DNA from: Takakia lepidozioides
Lineage: Eukaryota > Streptophyta > Takakiopsida > Takakiales > Takakiaceae
Direction: 5' to 3'
DNA: 64,000 nucleotides
Assembly: GCA_030704615.1 (NCBI GenBank)
Contig: CM060731.1
Coordinates: 66,010,756 to 66,074,755, forward strand
Shown here: positions 47,123 through 58,392 of the stretch, piece after piece
Layout of the letters: each line of letters opens with the position of its first letter
How positions within the stretch are numbered: the first letter of the stretch is position 1
Notes under the pieces: model-generated
The model's input: only the letters and a program-made list of their open reading frames with translations
Databases searched by the model: none
Told to the model about the DNA's origin: nothing
Translations under genes and position numbers: made by a program

Positions 47123-47454
47123 TGATAAAGAAGAATAATACAAGCACAAGCTCATGCGAGCTCACAAAGCTGAAGCATAAACTCATGCATATATAACCTC
47201 ATCACTCAAATACAAGTCAAGCCAAGTGCACCCCACGCCATGGGGAATCCACACTACGGCGCCATAGCTAGGCGCGGTGAGGCTCAACTCGAGAAAGATG
47301 AGCCTCCCGCACTTGCTGTGAAGATAACCACTCCAGGGCCTAAATCTGCCTTGACCCCTAGATTGACACTTGGGCCAATCCCAAATGTCAATATGTAAAA
47401 GCTAGCTATTTCCTAGCTAGTTTCACACTAGTGGTAAAATAACTTGACACCCCA
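47123..47454 (-). repeat. Copy A 5' LTR
   Basis: 332 bp, on the minus strand beginning TGGGGTGTCA and ending TATCA. It has the same ends and layout as the copy B 5' LTR but is well diverged. A TATA-like TTATATAT lies near 47190. An internal stem TTGGG/CCCAA within TTGACA..TGTCAA lies at about 47365-47395. Confidence 0.65.
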
Positions 47455-49112
47455 TTCCAAAGATACATTTTGGCAATTTCACCGTGCTTACCACAAGGTC
47501 AGGCCTAGACGATCTGCTGGAATTCCTCATGGTGGTGGTGGTGACAGTGGCGGCAATAGTGGTAATGGTGGAGGCAGTGGGGGACCCGAGTGTAGGTGCT
47601 GGGGGTGTAGGTGGGGCTAGTACTAGTCTACATCTAGTGCTAGTCGACATCTTACATGCAACAACAAAACAAATCAAATAACAAAGATGACACCACGTCG
47701 AATACGGCCCATTGCAGATACCTCCGGTCTCATTTCATAAAACACTACAACTTTACAACTGCAAATTTGACAGTTGGAAGTCCAAGTTTCAAATTCTTTG
47801 AATTTTTTCTCCTTCTTTATAATTCATGTTTATAGGCAATTTCTAGTACCATAGTTGGACACCTATTAAGTGGGGGATTCAAAGGAAATATTTCCGCGTT
47901 AGATTCTATAGTCCTTGATGTGAAATGAGTAACCACCCACTACCCCACGGTGAGTAGGATCTCCATTTAATAAGACTTTGTCGATGACAGTTTCTTTCTC
48001 CTCCCACAGAAGAATCTGCGGAGTATTCTGTAACTACATGAATAATGATCTATAGGCACATATATATAGCTTTAACTTGCAGAGCTCTACAATGAGCTCT
48101 AACATGTAAATAAATATTTCAAACCCATTTGTGATCTCCCTGTAGTTGTAGTGAATATCTCTTGGACTATGGATAGATTAATTCGTATAAGGAGATAACA
48201 ATATTTGCACACTTTGATTCAAGTTTCTTTCAAGGGTATTGTAGCAAAGACAACCTCAAGTCAAAGAAAATAAGCTGAGGTAAGACAATGTGACATTTCA
48301 GTCACTGTCTTTCAGCACTTGTCTTGCTTTCCACGAGAGAGAAATAGAGAGATATTATCTTCTATGTTGTTCAACTTGAACATGGAAAATGATATTTCTT
48401 GTTTAATTACGTGAAATAGAGCTCCAAGTATACGAAGATTTTCATGCATCGGAAGCAGATTTTAGCATGGCTAAATAATTCCAATAAAATGACACCGAAG
48501 CGACTAGTGAAGCCATCGCCATATCATCATGTTTACCTTGGACAACTTGCTAGCATTGTTCAATTTGGTCTCATTTTTAACACAATTTACTCACAATCTA
48601 GTGTTATTTTTGCTTTATTAAGTTTGGCTTGCTTTTTATTTTGCAGTATAACTAGAGTCAACAATACCTTTACCTTCTGCCCCACCATATGAGGCACAGT
48701 TAAAAAAATGCAATTCTTGTTTCGCTTCTTCCCCAGCTTGTACCTCTCACACATGTATCAGAAGGGGTAATTACGTATAATTTGTTTTGGGAATTGCCTC
48801 AATGCATGTAACAGTGGATTGATAGCTGACAAAACCATCATTTTCATGTCAATGTCCATGGAGTAAATTGCACATTACTTCTTCGTTATGCTTTGATTGT
48901 TGTATGGTGTGGCACTACAAAAAATATGCCAATATCATTGCATGTTGTTTGTTGAATACCATAGCAAACACATCAAATCCACAAAATTTAATCTAAATTC
49001 GTTTTCACAACATTGTATAAACAACAAAAAATGATACGAAACTTTATGGATGGAAAGGGACATGGGATCTGAGAAAAACTTGAGGTTGTGGAAAGTGGTA
49101 ATGCACCAACTC
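47455..49112. other. Spacer between copies A and B
   Basis: Contains a GGT-rich trinucleotide tract (47528-47600), the third copy of the dispersed repeat (48143-48435) and a lone CACTA-like start CACTACAAAAAATATGCC at 48913. No gene seen. Confidence 0.5.
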
Positions 49113-49575
49113 CCCTGTCGTGCACCTAAGCATCGTGCCACAAGATACATCGTTGTCCAACCACACTTCCTAGCGCCACAATGATACGGAAATGGTGAAA
49201 AGAGGAGAAACCACTCTATCACGTTATATAAGTCAAGCCAATGACACCTTTGCTAAAGGACTCCACCATACAGACCTCACCCACTCCCCATCTCAAGAAC
49301 TAGAGCTATGGCGGCGAGAGAGGCCTCGGGAGGCTCGACTAGAAGAAGACGAGCCTGCCTATGGAGATAACCTCCCCACGTCCCAAGTGAGGTTCGCCAC
49401 CTCACTTGGCACATGGAACCAAATGAAATCCCAATGCCAACAAAATACAAATATAAATGTATAATGTCCTAATTCTAACTATTTCTAACTAATCACAAAC
49501 AAAACCATGACAGCTGTCGTGCACCTAAGCATCGTGCCACAACATACATCGCTATCCAACCACACTTCCTAGCAT
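49113..49575. repeat. 60-bp direct repeats bracketing the copy B 3' LTR
   Basis: 49113-49180 and 49513-49575 share CTGTCGTGCACCTAAGCATC, GTGCCACAA and CCAACCACACTTCCTAGC. The LTR lies exactly between. This is far longer than a target-site duplication. Confidence 0.75.
49182..49512 (-). repeat. Copy B 3' LTR
   Basis: On the minus strand it begins TGTCATGG and ends CGTATCA. It matches 61738-62081 closely, except that it lacks the first five bases (TGGGG) and a short segment near 61918. It keeps ACTAGAAGAAGAC (49338-49350) but has no complementary site next to it, as expected for a 3' LTR. Confidence 0.75.
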
Positions 49576-49599
49576 ATAGTCCTAGAAAGCCACGCCACA

Positions 49600-49613
49600 A
49601 TCGCCCCCCTAGC
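49600..49613 (-). other. Candidate polypurine tract of copy B
   Basis: Minus-strand CTAGGGGGGCGAT, downstream of the PHD coding region, resembles a plus-strand primer. About 87 bp separate it from the recognised LTR, where direct contact is usual. Either the LTR boundary or this call is off. Confidence 0.4.
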
Positions 49614-49871
49614 TGGTGATTAGGTCCCTCTAACACCGGATAGCTTACAAGTATCCACCCAAATAAGATTATCGCTTGGTCTTCAATCGCACAAGCCCCA
49701 ACACCTGAAGTCGATAGATCAAGAGGCCGGGTGCAAACGTAGCCCCATCGTTAGTCGCCTTCATGCAATCCATGATCTTCAGCTGAATATCCATGGCATT
49801 GAAATCCCACTAGCTAGACCTTGGATCACTTGTCCGCCTCACCATTGTTATGCTCACTACCTCTGTCCAAG

Positions 49872-50171
49872 GCATCGTGGACACAACCATTCTTCGATAT
49901 GAACCTCCTCAAGTGGCGGTGTCAAGCATCCCATGTGCCACCCCCTTCAGCATTTGTCACACACCAACATGGTTGCGGCGCCACCAGCATGCCCACATAG
50001 CATGCAACGTAACCCTGCAGGTACCACTGCAAGGTTGGGATCTATCTTCCCATCCACATGTGAAAGGTGACATGGCCCACAATTGCGCACATGGTCCTTC
50101 CATACCATGTCATCTCGACCCTCCAGAATCAACACTCCTGAAGGCAACACCTCCCTGACCCTTAGAATCAT
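49872..50171 (-). pseudogene. Copy B integrase tail and PHD finger
   Basis: Integrase tail (ILRVREVLPSGVLILEGRD) runs in frame into the PHD finger (50006-49872): CMLCGHAGG, MLVCDKC, stop, RGWHMGC, then EEWLCPRC. All eight metal ligands are kept. One TGA (49947-49949) stands where copy A has Ser. This frame proves that the finger belongs to the integrase polyprotein. Confidence 0.85.
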
Positions 50172-50303
50172 ACGTCATGCTGTGACATCCAAGGTCGTAG
50201 GCGCTGTCTGCTGCAGATACACATAGTCCCCAGGGTAGAAACGCCAAACACTTGGCCGATATCCCCCTCCACGTATAGTGACGTACCTCAATGTGTCTCG
50301 GTG

Positions 50304-51499
50304 TTAGGCAATAGTAAGGTTCTCAAAAGCCTTAGGCATGACTCTCTTGAACAACTCTGCCCGCTGGACACATGCTTGTGTCCATACATCCGGATCATGA
50401 AGGTTGAGCACTATTGCAGCCTCCCTACGAATAGATGCAGGCAAATCCGGCTCTCGGCCAAAGAGAAGAAAGTAAAGTGAGAATGAGGCAAGTGAAGCTT
50501 GTTTGCTGAACCTATAGCCCATAGCTAGCCAAGGCAGCTGAAGGTCCCAATCTCCTAGGTGTCCCTTCTGCAAACCGTACTTGCGCAAACCTCTCTTGAC
50601 TGTCTGAACAACTCTCTCCGCCAAGCCATCAGCCTCGGGATGATCCCGAGAAGTTGTGCGGTGATCTATCAAGGCTTGCTCACACAAAGCCTGAAACTCC
50701 CCCAAGAACTCTCTCCCCTAGTCCGTGAGTACCTCGGCTGGAGCACCAAAATGTCTAAGCACTCGATCTAAGAATGCATATGCAGCCCCCTCACTTGCCT
50801 TGTCCGGCAATGCCACCAGTTCAATCCATTTGGATAAGTGTTCCACCATCACCAGCACATACTTATTATGGCGAATCATCAATGGCAATGGGTCTGCGAA
50901 GTCAAGACTCCAACGATAGCCCAAACCCATAATGGGTAAATGATGCAATTGTGGAGTAGGGGCATTGAAAGAAGCCCGAACTCTATCACACACCATGCAT
51001 CTGGCCACTAACTGTTGCACATCCGTGTGCATGCCCCGCCACCAATACTGCCCTTGCAGAAAACTATGAGTGCGCCGCACCCCAAAATGTCTCAACTCCT
51101 CATGGGCATGGCGTACCAATCGCGCTCGTTGTGTTGGATGAGGCACAATCCTCACTCGTCTATCCTCCCATACCCGGAGTAGGTGAGTCCCCTCCCACTT
51201 GAACCTTTTGGCTCGTTGTAGGACCAGATCTCTCTCCTTAGCAGTCACACTAGCTGCTGCCTCTCCGGTACGAAGGTATGCCAACACTGCTGCATCTTCA
51301 TGCACATCCTTAGCACCACCAAACTCCTCACTAGTCTCTGGATCGTCATGCATGCTATCTACATGACTAATCGCATGGGATTGACTAGCTTGAGCTCCCT
51401 TTGCTAGAATGCACAAAAAGGCCGATGCATGCCATCCTGGCACCATCTCCTCATCCGTCTCACCATGCCACCGAGCTCCAGTATCATCATGCTCGCTCG
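50304..51499 (-). pseudogene. Copy B integrase
   Basis: Zinc domain complete (HEELRHFGVRRTHSF, CMVCDRV). D,D,E lie in RWSLDFADPL, EVLTD (stop after, at about 50716) and RDHPEADGLAERVVQTV. The second frame 50705-50304 carries SKQASLASFSLYFLLFGREP and ends with a stop before the tail. It is better preserved than copy A. Confidence 0.9.
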
Positions 51500-51883
51500 T
51501 GCATGGATTACAACTCAATCCTTCTGCATCCCGATTGACAATACCGGCTCGATGTACTACCTGGAAGTCGTACTCTTGAAGCATAAGTGCCCACCGTGCA
51601 AGCTTGTCTGACTCCATCAACCACTTCAATGGTTGGTGATCCGTGACAAGGGTGAAGAGATTGCCATAGAGGTAGCATCTGAAATGTGCCACTGCCCATA
51701 CCGCAGCTAAACAATCTCTTTCATAGGAACTATACTTCGTCTCGGCATCATTGTTCGAGCGGCTAGCATATGCCACTACAAACTCTCTTCCCTCATTATC
51801 CACCTGTGTGAGCACTGCTCCAATCCCTAGCATACTCCAATCCGTATGTAGCTGGAAAGGCCGCCCCCGAATAGGCCGCCTCA
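51500..51883 (-). pseudogene. Copy B RNase H
   Basis: LHTDWSMLGIGAVLTQ, YSSYERDCLAAVWAVAHF and LVTDHQPLKWL give the catalytic D, E, D. The domain is in one frame with RT and integrase and shows no internal break. Confidence 0.9.
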
Positions 51884-53067
51884 GAATAGGTGCAGAAGTC
51901 AATCGAGCCTTGAGTTCCTCAAAGGCTTCCTCCTGCTCCTCCTCCCACTGCCACTTATGACCCACCTTGGTCAACTTGGTAAGAGCCTTTGCAATGCTAC
52001 TAAATCCCTTGACAAACCGTCGATAATAGTTTGCCAATCCCATGAAAGCACGAACTCTGCTCACATCCATGGGACGTGGAATGCATACAATGGCCTCCAC
52101 CTTTGTCTTTTGAACACCCAATCCTCCAGGATATATCATGTGGCCCAGATACTCAATCTGATTGTGGAAGAACTTGCACTTTCCGGGGTGTAGTTTCAAC
52201 CTGTGCGCTCTCAAGCGCTCAAACACCACCTGAAGGTATCTCTCATGCTCCTCAACCGTAGCACTAAAGACAATGATGTCATCGATGTAGCACCGGACGA
52301 AGTCTAGCCCCGCGAGAATCCTATCCATGACCCTCTGAAAACTCTGCAGGAGCATTCTTCAACCCAAACGGTAAGAACCGCCATTGGTACAAACAATCCT
52401 TCTCATGTTGGTCAATCCCCCAGAATGCTGTCTTTTGTTTGTCATCCTCTTTGATTGGCAACTGGTGGTAACCAGATCGCAAGTCCAATGTGCTAAACAC
52501 CTTTGCATGCCCAATGACATCAAAGATGTCCTCTGGAGTTGACATGGCATATCTATCGGACTTAGTCTGACGGTTCACAGGACGATAGTCCCCACACATC
52601 ATTCTTTCTGTCCAATTGCCATAGATATCCTTTTTAGCTGGCATCACCGTTGCCGAGGCATACTCCCCACTTGACAATTCCACTAATTTAGCTTTGAACA
52701 ACTCCATAGTCCGTGACTGGATCAATGACCTTTCCATGTCACTATACCGGTAGGGCCTTCGAAAGATTGGCGTGTCACTTGCCAAATCAATACGAATCTC
52801 CTGACCCTTCAAACTCCCCAAATCCTTCAATCCGAAGGCAAAGCAATGCCTATAAGCCCTTAGAAATCGCTGGATCCTCCGTCTCTCTCCTCCGGTGACT
52901 GTAGGTTCAACATCTGATTCCCAATTGTCCTCAGTGACTGCAACCTTGGGTACACCAGGCTTGGAGGTAGGAGACGAATCATTTGGTTGCTGTAACCTGC
53001 CCAATCTGACTGTGGCGTAGCCTCCACTTGCTCCACCATAGCCATCTTGAGAACATCCTCTGAGCAA
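51884..53067 (-). pseudogene. Copy B reverse transcriptase
   Basis: Fingers (DTPIFRRPYRYSDME, MCGDYRPVNRQTKSD) and palm (FSTLDLRSGYHQLPI, WRFLPFGLKNAPAEF) lie in the frame 53067-52321. A frame shift near 52340 leads to VRCYIDDIIVFSATVEEHER with an intact YIDD. Apart from the shift, all RT motifs are intact. Confidence 0.9.
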
Positions 53068-53071
53068 GAAA

Positions 53072-53891
53072 CACTACAACATATCGCGGTAGTTATGATT
53101 GCCAAACCGTGGTAGTCATGGTTTTCATGATTTTGACCATGACTGCACCATGTTTTTATATGAAATTGACCTCCCGACTGTAGTCATATGAACGACTATC
53201 TAAATAGTCGTCTGTATGACTACATGGCTCCGGAATGGGCGGAAGGCTGGTTAACGGCAATTGACCAGATTTAGCTCACCATTCATAGTCATTTCCATGA
53301 CTATAGTGTACATGGATGAGGTTACCTAGTCATGATGACTACTGGGGATTTTGTAATTTGGTGTGTATAATACAATTAAAACACCATATGATCATATGAA
53401 TGACTAATGGGTGTATTGGTAAACAGGTAGTGAACTATAACTCTTATAGTAAAGAGGTTGCAGGTTCAAACTCCTCTAAGTACAATCAAATGGATAAGAT
53501 GGCCCTAGGGTTAGTAGGCGAGCTAGGGATAGCACGTGGTACCTTAGATGGACTACCACGTGGTTTTTTCATTATTATAAAATGCATTATGCCACGTGGC
53601 ACAATGCGGTGCGACGCGACGTTTGACATATGTTTTTTTATTATTTTTTTAATTTTTTAAATCAATTGCGCCTCGCCACGTGGCGCGGCAGCGGTGGCTG
53701 CAGTATGGTATATATGACTGCAGTGAGAGATATCACTTGGTTCATATGACTGTAGTCATCCGGACTGTACCATCCTGTACTCATTGTATTGACTTGGTTT
53801 GCACGACTTACAGTCATAGAAGTCATATGTACCGTTTATGACTGCAGAATAGTCATATATATAGTCATAAATATCGCGACCTGTTGTAGTG
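53072..53891. mobile_element. Non-autonomous CACTA element inside copy B
   Basis: 820 bp with terminal inverted repeats CACTACAACATATCGCG and, at the other end, CACTACAACAGGTCGCG. It is flanked by AAA (53069-53071 and 53892-53894), the 3-bp target duplication typical of CACTA transposons. The interior is made of TATGACT/AGTCATA words and codes for no transposase. It splits the linker between methyltransferase and RT. Related to the partial copy at 20051. Confidence 0.9.
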
Positions 53892-54147
53892 AAACATTCT
53901 CAATCTCTTCAAAAACCTTGGTCACCTTGGCCTCCAACTGATCCTCAGTCCATGGCTCTTCCCACTCCTCATACTGCTGCTTGAGAGATCCAATAACTCT
54001 CTCTTTGCGCATCTCATCTCACATCTGCCATGGGTGTTTGCAACCCACGATCTTATGCTCGCCCCCACTCACTGCCTTAACCGTCCCGGTTGGCAAAGAT
54101 GATGCACTATCCAATGGGAGTGCAGAAGTAGCCATCAATGCTTGCAA

Positions 54148-55125
54148 TCTCCGTTGCTCAGCCATGCACAAGCCAATTATCCATGTCAAGCAATTTAGAT
54201 CCATTGCTTGACCCAACACTTGACGGCGTGATACCTTTGACAGAGCTGGCACATCGGTAGTGCCCGTGGTAAAACCCATTGCCCGCTCTCGCTCATCTGC
54301 ATTGGGCTCCACCAATCGCTGTAGCACACTGTCCCAAATCAATCCAGGACCATTGTCTCGAAAAGCATGAGACGAGGGAAAGCTCATGAGCGTAGGCAAG
54401 GCCGCACGTGGCTGCCCCACTCGATTGACCACTGCTAGAGGTGGACGGTCATCATATCACACCCTCTGTGGTTGTCTCCCTTGGTCCAAAATGCCCTCAA
54501 CCGTGAGATTGGGTGGCCGTTGAATGGAATCGTATGCTCTCTTGAGCAGCTCTGATGGTGCAAGATTGGTCCACCACAATCGAGGTCGATGCGCGCGTGA
54601 TCCCACCGCTGCTGCATCCAATAGCACCGCCGATCCAATGCAAGACCGCACCTGATGCACACTGGCCATTACCCTGGCCCGAGAATCCCCCATAAGAAGA
54701 ACATTCACCAAGATATAGTTTAGAGGTTGCACTTGCCTCGTCTGCAAGTCCCGCTATACTCGCAACATCTCCCAAAACAAATGCGATCGTGCATCATGCA
54801 AGCCATTCCCATGACCTACGGGAGAGTGTTATTGGCAAGGCCATCCGGCTATCACCAAGTCAATGGCACCATGCCGGTCCAAATCATCCGCCCCCAGCAA
54901 GGTAATGTCTGCTGGCAAGGCCTTTTGATACCCTTGAATTGCTGAGAGAGGCAACAACTCAGGATATCGGTGTGTGAGCAAGGCAATGTGGCGCATAGAA
55001 ATACGTTGAGCTATCTCATCATTCTTCACATACAAGTACTTGTGTACTTTAATCTCTGCTTGCAACACTCCTGCAAGCCTAGTGCTCATGCCTCCAAACA
55101 GGTCTAGCAAACAAATCCCTGAGTC
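54148..55125 (-). pseudogene. Copy B C5-cytosine DNA methyltransferase domain
   Basis: Motif I LDLFGGMSTRLAGVLQA, motif IV AIDLVIAGWPCQ (followed by a stop), motif VI NYILVNVLLMGDSR, motif VIII VGSRAHRPRLWWTN and motif IX-X SRRQVLGQAMDLNCLTW. The catalytic Cys is present. The Glu of ENV is Val and a motif I Gly is Arg, so two active-site positions are damaged in addition to stops. The order and both linkers match copy A, so the domain was fixed in the family before the copies diverged. Confidence 0.85.
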
Positions 55126-55257
55126 AGATGGTTGTCAGGTAATGGGCACCGTGTTCAAAGGAGCTAACTCAGGAGGTCCAGATGATGTCACTGAACTCCT
55201 TTCATTCACCAATGGAAAGGCCTCCTGCCATGCTTGGTGCACACACTCGTCTGCTAC

Positions 55258-55887
55258 TCAATGCAAATTCCCAATCGTACCCCACAGTGGAATATGCACA
55301 GGCACATGAGAAAGCAAATCAGCCTTGTATGCCAATTGTTTGTCCTCATCAGGTGATGGCCTATCATCTGCATGGCTATTGCCTTCCAAGAGCTCACCAC
55401 CCCAAGCCACTACCCCTGAAAATGCAGCCAATGTGGGCATCATGTTCCTATGATCCACTGCTACATTCCCAATAAACCGCACTGGGAGTAGTGCACGTCG
55501 GCCATCTCTTGACTGCCATTCCGGCCTGTAGGATGCCGTTTCCTCCCAAAAGTCCAGAGTGAATCCCATGGGGTATAATACCGCCCCACCAACAAACTCA
55601 TCATAAGACATCGCGTCCGTAACAATGGCTTTAGCTCTCATGACTGTGCCGTCCATGGGATGATCCGGCTGCAATCAAATGAAGAGCTCATGACGTGTAA
55701 TTCCTCATGCCTTCTCTGAACCACCCAAAGATGTTTGAATTTGGAAAGGGCAAGGCTCCAAATCCGCCTCTGTAAGGCCCAAGCCTGCAATTGCTGCTCT
55801 CCCCAACATCAATGGCTGTGCTCCTGAGTCCAACAAGACCCGTAGTGGCCTATACCTCCTCCCGGCTGGGCCACCTAACTGAAACAC
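55258..55887 (-). pseudogene. Copy B aspartic protease
   Basis: LLDSGAQPLMLGRAAIAGLG with the DSG active site, then EFVGGAVLYPMGFTLDFW. Stops interrupt the frame near 55704 and 55675. A linker leads on to the methyltransferase. Confidence 0.8.
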
Positions 55888-56650
55888 ACCATCCTAATTG
55901 TCCACCAAGACTACCCCAAAAATCATCATATTACGCTCAATGGCTGGCCTAGCTGACAACTCCTGCAACTATGCAGCTGCCGCTTGCCATGGTGCAGCTG
56001 TAGCTGTCTTCACCCTTGAGTCCAGGGCATCCATGCATTGCACATTATCCACTATCCCCGCAGATAGTGCCGATGCATCACCACTCTCACAGAGTCTAGC
56101 TGCTAGTCTGAACACAGCAGCTGGCCGAATCTCCGGCAATTGCAATTGTCATTGTAGAAAATAATGGAGCTTGACAAACAGCCGTAGCCGCCCCCAACAA
56201 TGTACTGGCTGCACCTTGCTTTGCAGCACCACCCACTGGCATTTCCCGAGCCACACCAACTCTCCCCAATGGCACTCGTGGCTCTACCTCTGACACACTT
56301 GGGCAAACGGGTGCCATCGATGGCGTAGTTGGCACTGTCTCAGCCAATGTGAAAGACTGTGGAAGTCTTGTCTGTCGACTTGCTTCCCCCCTTTATGGAT
56401 CAAAATCCACATCTGCTCCTCTTGGCTCAGGAGCACGCGTTGCTGCTCGAGTGACAGCAGCTGCAGAGTCCACATGCAATATTGGTCCTGCAAGTGCGGC
56501 TCCACACATGAAGCCCATACCAATCTGGTCTTCCCTAGGCATAAGAGGTTGTGCAGGTGGAGCTTGAACCTCAGGCCTTGGAGCTGGCTCAACATGCGTA
56601 GTGGCCATGGTAGCAAGACGTTGCTCTAGCTGGGCAAGCCTATCCACCAT
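55888..56650 (-). pseudogene. Copy B gag/protease linker
   Basis: Contains a predicted coiled stretch (MVDRLAQLEQRLATMATTH) followed by a Pro/Ala-rich region and LLGAATAVCQAPLFST, which is shared with copy A. No catalytic motif. Confidence 0.6.
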
Positions 56651-56659
56651 GCCTTAGTC

Positions 56660-57165
56660 ATGACCTTGACCTTGACCTTGTGTTCCCTGGTTTTGATTAC
56701 AACCTCCACCGCGACCTCTGCCTCCTCTACCTCTCTGGACTACATTGACTCGTCCTCGGCCACCATTGTTCCCTTGGAACTGGCCTGGCCGTAGCTCAGG
56801 ATGCAAGTCATAACAATGGGCTTCTTCATGCCCATACTTGCCACAATGCCCATACTGTAGTTGTGTAGGTTGTGCCTATGCCGACCCTTTGCCTCTCTCC
56901 GGGCAATCTCTCTTAACATGGGGTCCTCCACAATCCCAACATGTCACACCCGACTGTTGTTGGCCTAAGAATGAAGGAAGTGACCTCTGCAATTGAGATC
57001 CTCTCTGTCCTTCCCTGGGTTTCGTCTGAGCCCCCTTGTTGCCTTGAGCACGTTGGGGTAGTGGTTGTTGTTGGCTAGGAGACCCACTTCGTTGTGTCTT
57101 CTTACCAAACCCCACCATGACTACTCGTTCCTCCACCATATTGAGCTCTATCTGCTCTGCTAGCA
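56660..57165 (-). pseudogene. Copy B nucleocapsid with zinc knuckles
   Basis: First knuckle CWDCGGPHVKRDC (CX2CX3HX4C, one residue shorter than the usual CX2CX4HX4C). A second, CGKYGHEEAHC, has Tyr in place of its first Cys. An Arg/Gly-rich tail (GGRGRVNVVQRGRGGRGRGG) follows. This is an RNA-binding nucleocapsid. The region is deleted in copy A. Confidence 0.75.
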
Positions 57166-57168
57166 AAA

Positions 57169-58392
57169 CACTACTACGTTTAGGGGGGGGTTAGCGACGC
57201 CAGGACCCTCTTGCGACTGCAGCGTCGCACAGGCGCCCGACTCGGGACTTGCGACGTCGGGGCGTCATAACGTCGATGCTCGGACGACGTTGTGGCATCT
57301 TGCGATGCCCTGCCGTCGTCGGAAAGGGGCCTGATCCCATCCTCCGCCAACGTACTGGGGGGGGTTGCGACGCCGGGGAATCACAACGAGACGTCGCAGC
57401 GACGCTTTTGCGACGGCCGGGCGCTCCTGCGGGGAACCGCAATGCCCGGGATTTTTTTTTTTTTTTTTTTTTCACGATTCCCCGCCGTTGTAGGAACGCC
57501 CGGCCGTCGCTGGGGCTGCGGCGCTGCGATTCCCCGGCGTCCTGGGGGCGTCGCGGAAAATTGATTCTGGGAGTAGATTGTAGAGCATAATGGGTTTGGC
57601 ATCCTCAGACTATAGCCATTGTCCAACAAAAAGTTGCAATGCAGCTTTGCAAAACTTAGATATTTGTTCTTGAAGAACTCTGGGGACAAGTCTCGGTGCA
57701 AGTTCCAGCTGTGCGAGCTCATGTAGAATACGCATAATCTGCAACACAATGATAGGATTGAGATAGTGGTAGTCACTAGGAGCTAACTTTTGATATGTAT
57801 ATATATACTTGGACTGCTTTTGTGATACATAGATGTATTGTAGATTTGTTGGTTAGTGTGCAGTGTCTTAGAAATGTTATAATGTGGAGGTCCTAGGTTC
57901 AAATATGCATTGCCTAATATATGTAGAACAATGCATGAACTGCCATTGGACAAAACCGGAGTCAATGGTCAACGCCGAGTCAATGATCAACTAGTTTTTG
58001 AAAATTAAAATTAAAATTAAAATTAAAATTCAAAATTTCCCACCTCAATTCAAATGTACCCCCCTACTGTGACGTCGGGGGGTCGCATTTACGACCCCCG
58101 GACGTCCCTAATGCGACGTTGCAGAAAATAAAAATAAAAAATAAAAATAAATAAAAATATATTTTGACTCCCGGACGTCGCAAGTCGCGCCGGTGCCGCG
58201 AACGGGGGTCCTGGGGGGTTTGCGATTCCCCGACGACGCTAATTAGCGACGTTCCAGGAGCGACGTTTCTGCGACTTCCCGACGTCGCAAAATGCCACCG
58301 GCGCGCCTCTGACCTCATAAAGTATTTCCGTCGCTAACTGTGGCGGTTGGAGGTTGCTGGGGCATCGCTAAACCCCCCCAAACGTAGTAGTG
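57169..58392. mobile_element. Non-autonomous CACTA element inside copy B gag
   Basis: 1224 bp with ends CACTACTACGTTTAGGGGGG and, on the other strand, CACTACTACGTTTGGGGGGG. It is flanked by AAA duplications (57166-57168, 58393-58395). Comparison with uninterrupted copy A (43440) shows that precisely one AAA was duplicated. The interior has many GCGACGTCGGGG-type subterminal words, a T22 tract (57452-57472) and AAAATT repeats. No transposase is encoded. Confidence 0.92.

Larger units (their letters stand above)
37105..47454 (-). mobile_element. Ty3/gypsy retrotransposon copy A with DNA methyltransferase and PHD finger
   Basis: On the minus strand the order is 5' LTR (47454-47123), leader, gag, protease, C5 methyltransferase, RT, RNase H, integrase, PHD finger and a short 3' tail. 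No 3' LTR is recognised at the low-coordinate end, so the element is truncated near 37.1 kb. Many stops and frame shifts, the loss of the nucleocapsid knuckles, YIVD in place of YIDD in RT and a lost integrase zinc Cys show that it is dead. Copy B in the same window gives an independent sequence of the same family. Confidence 0.9.

Noticed and set aside
48913-49112. Complete CACTA element starting CACTACAAAAAA
   Set aside because: No matching inverted end found; a single terminal word is not enough.
50718-52355. Intact RT-to-integrase gene in copy B
   Set aside because: The 545-codon frame is long, but it lacks the RT fingers and the end of the integrase core because of a frame shift and a stop, so it is a pseudogene part.
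57191-57590. ORFs starting with poly-Lys or containing poly-Phe
   Set aside because: They arise from the T22 tract and GC-rich subterminal repeats of a CACTA element.
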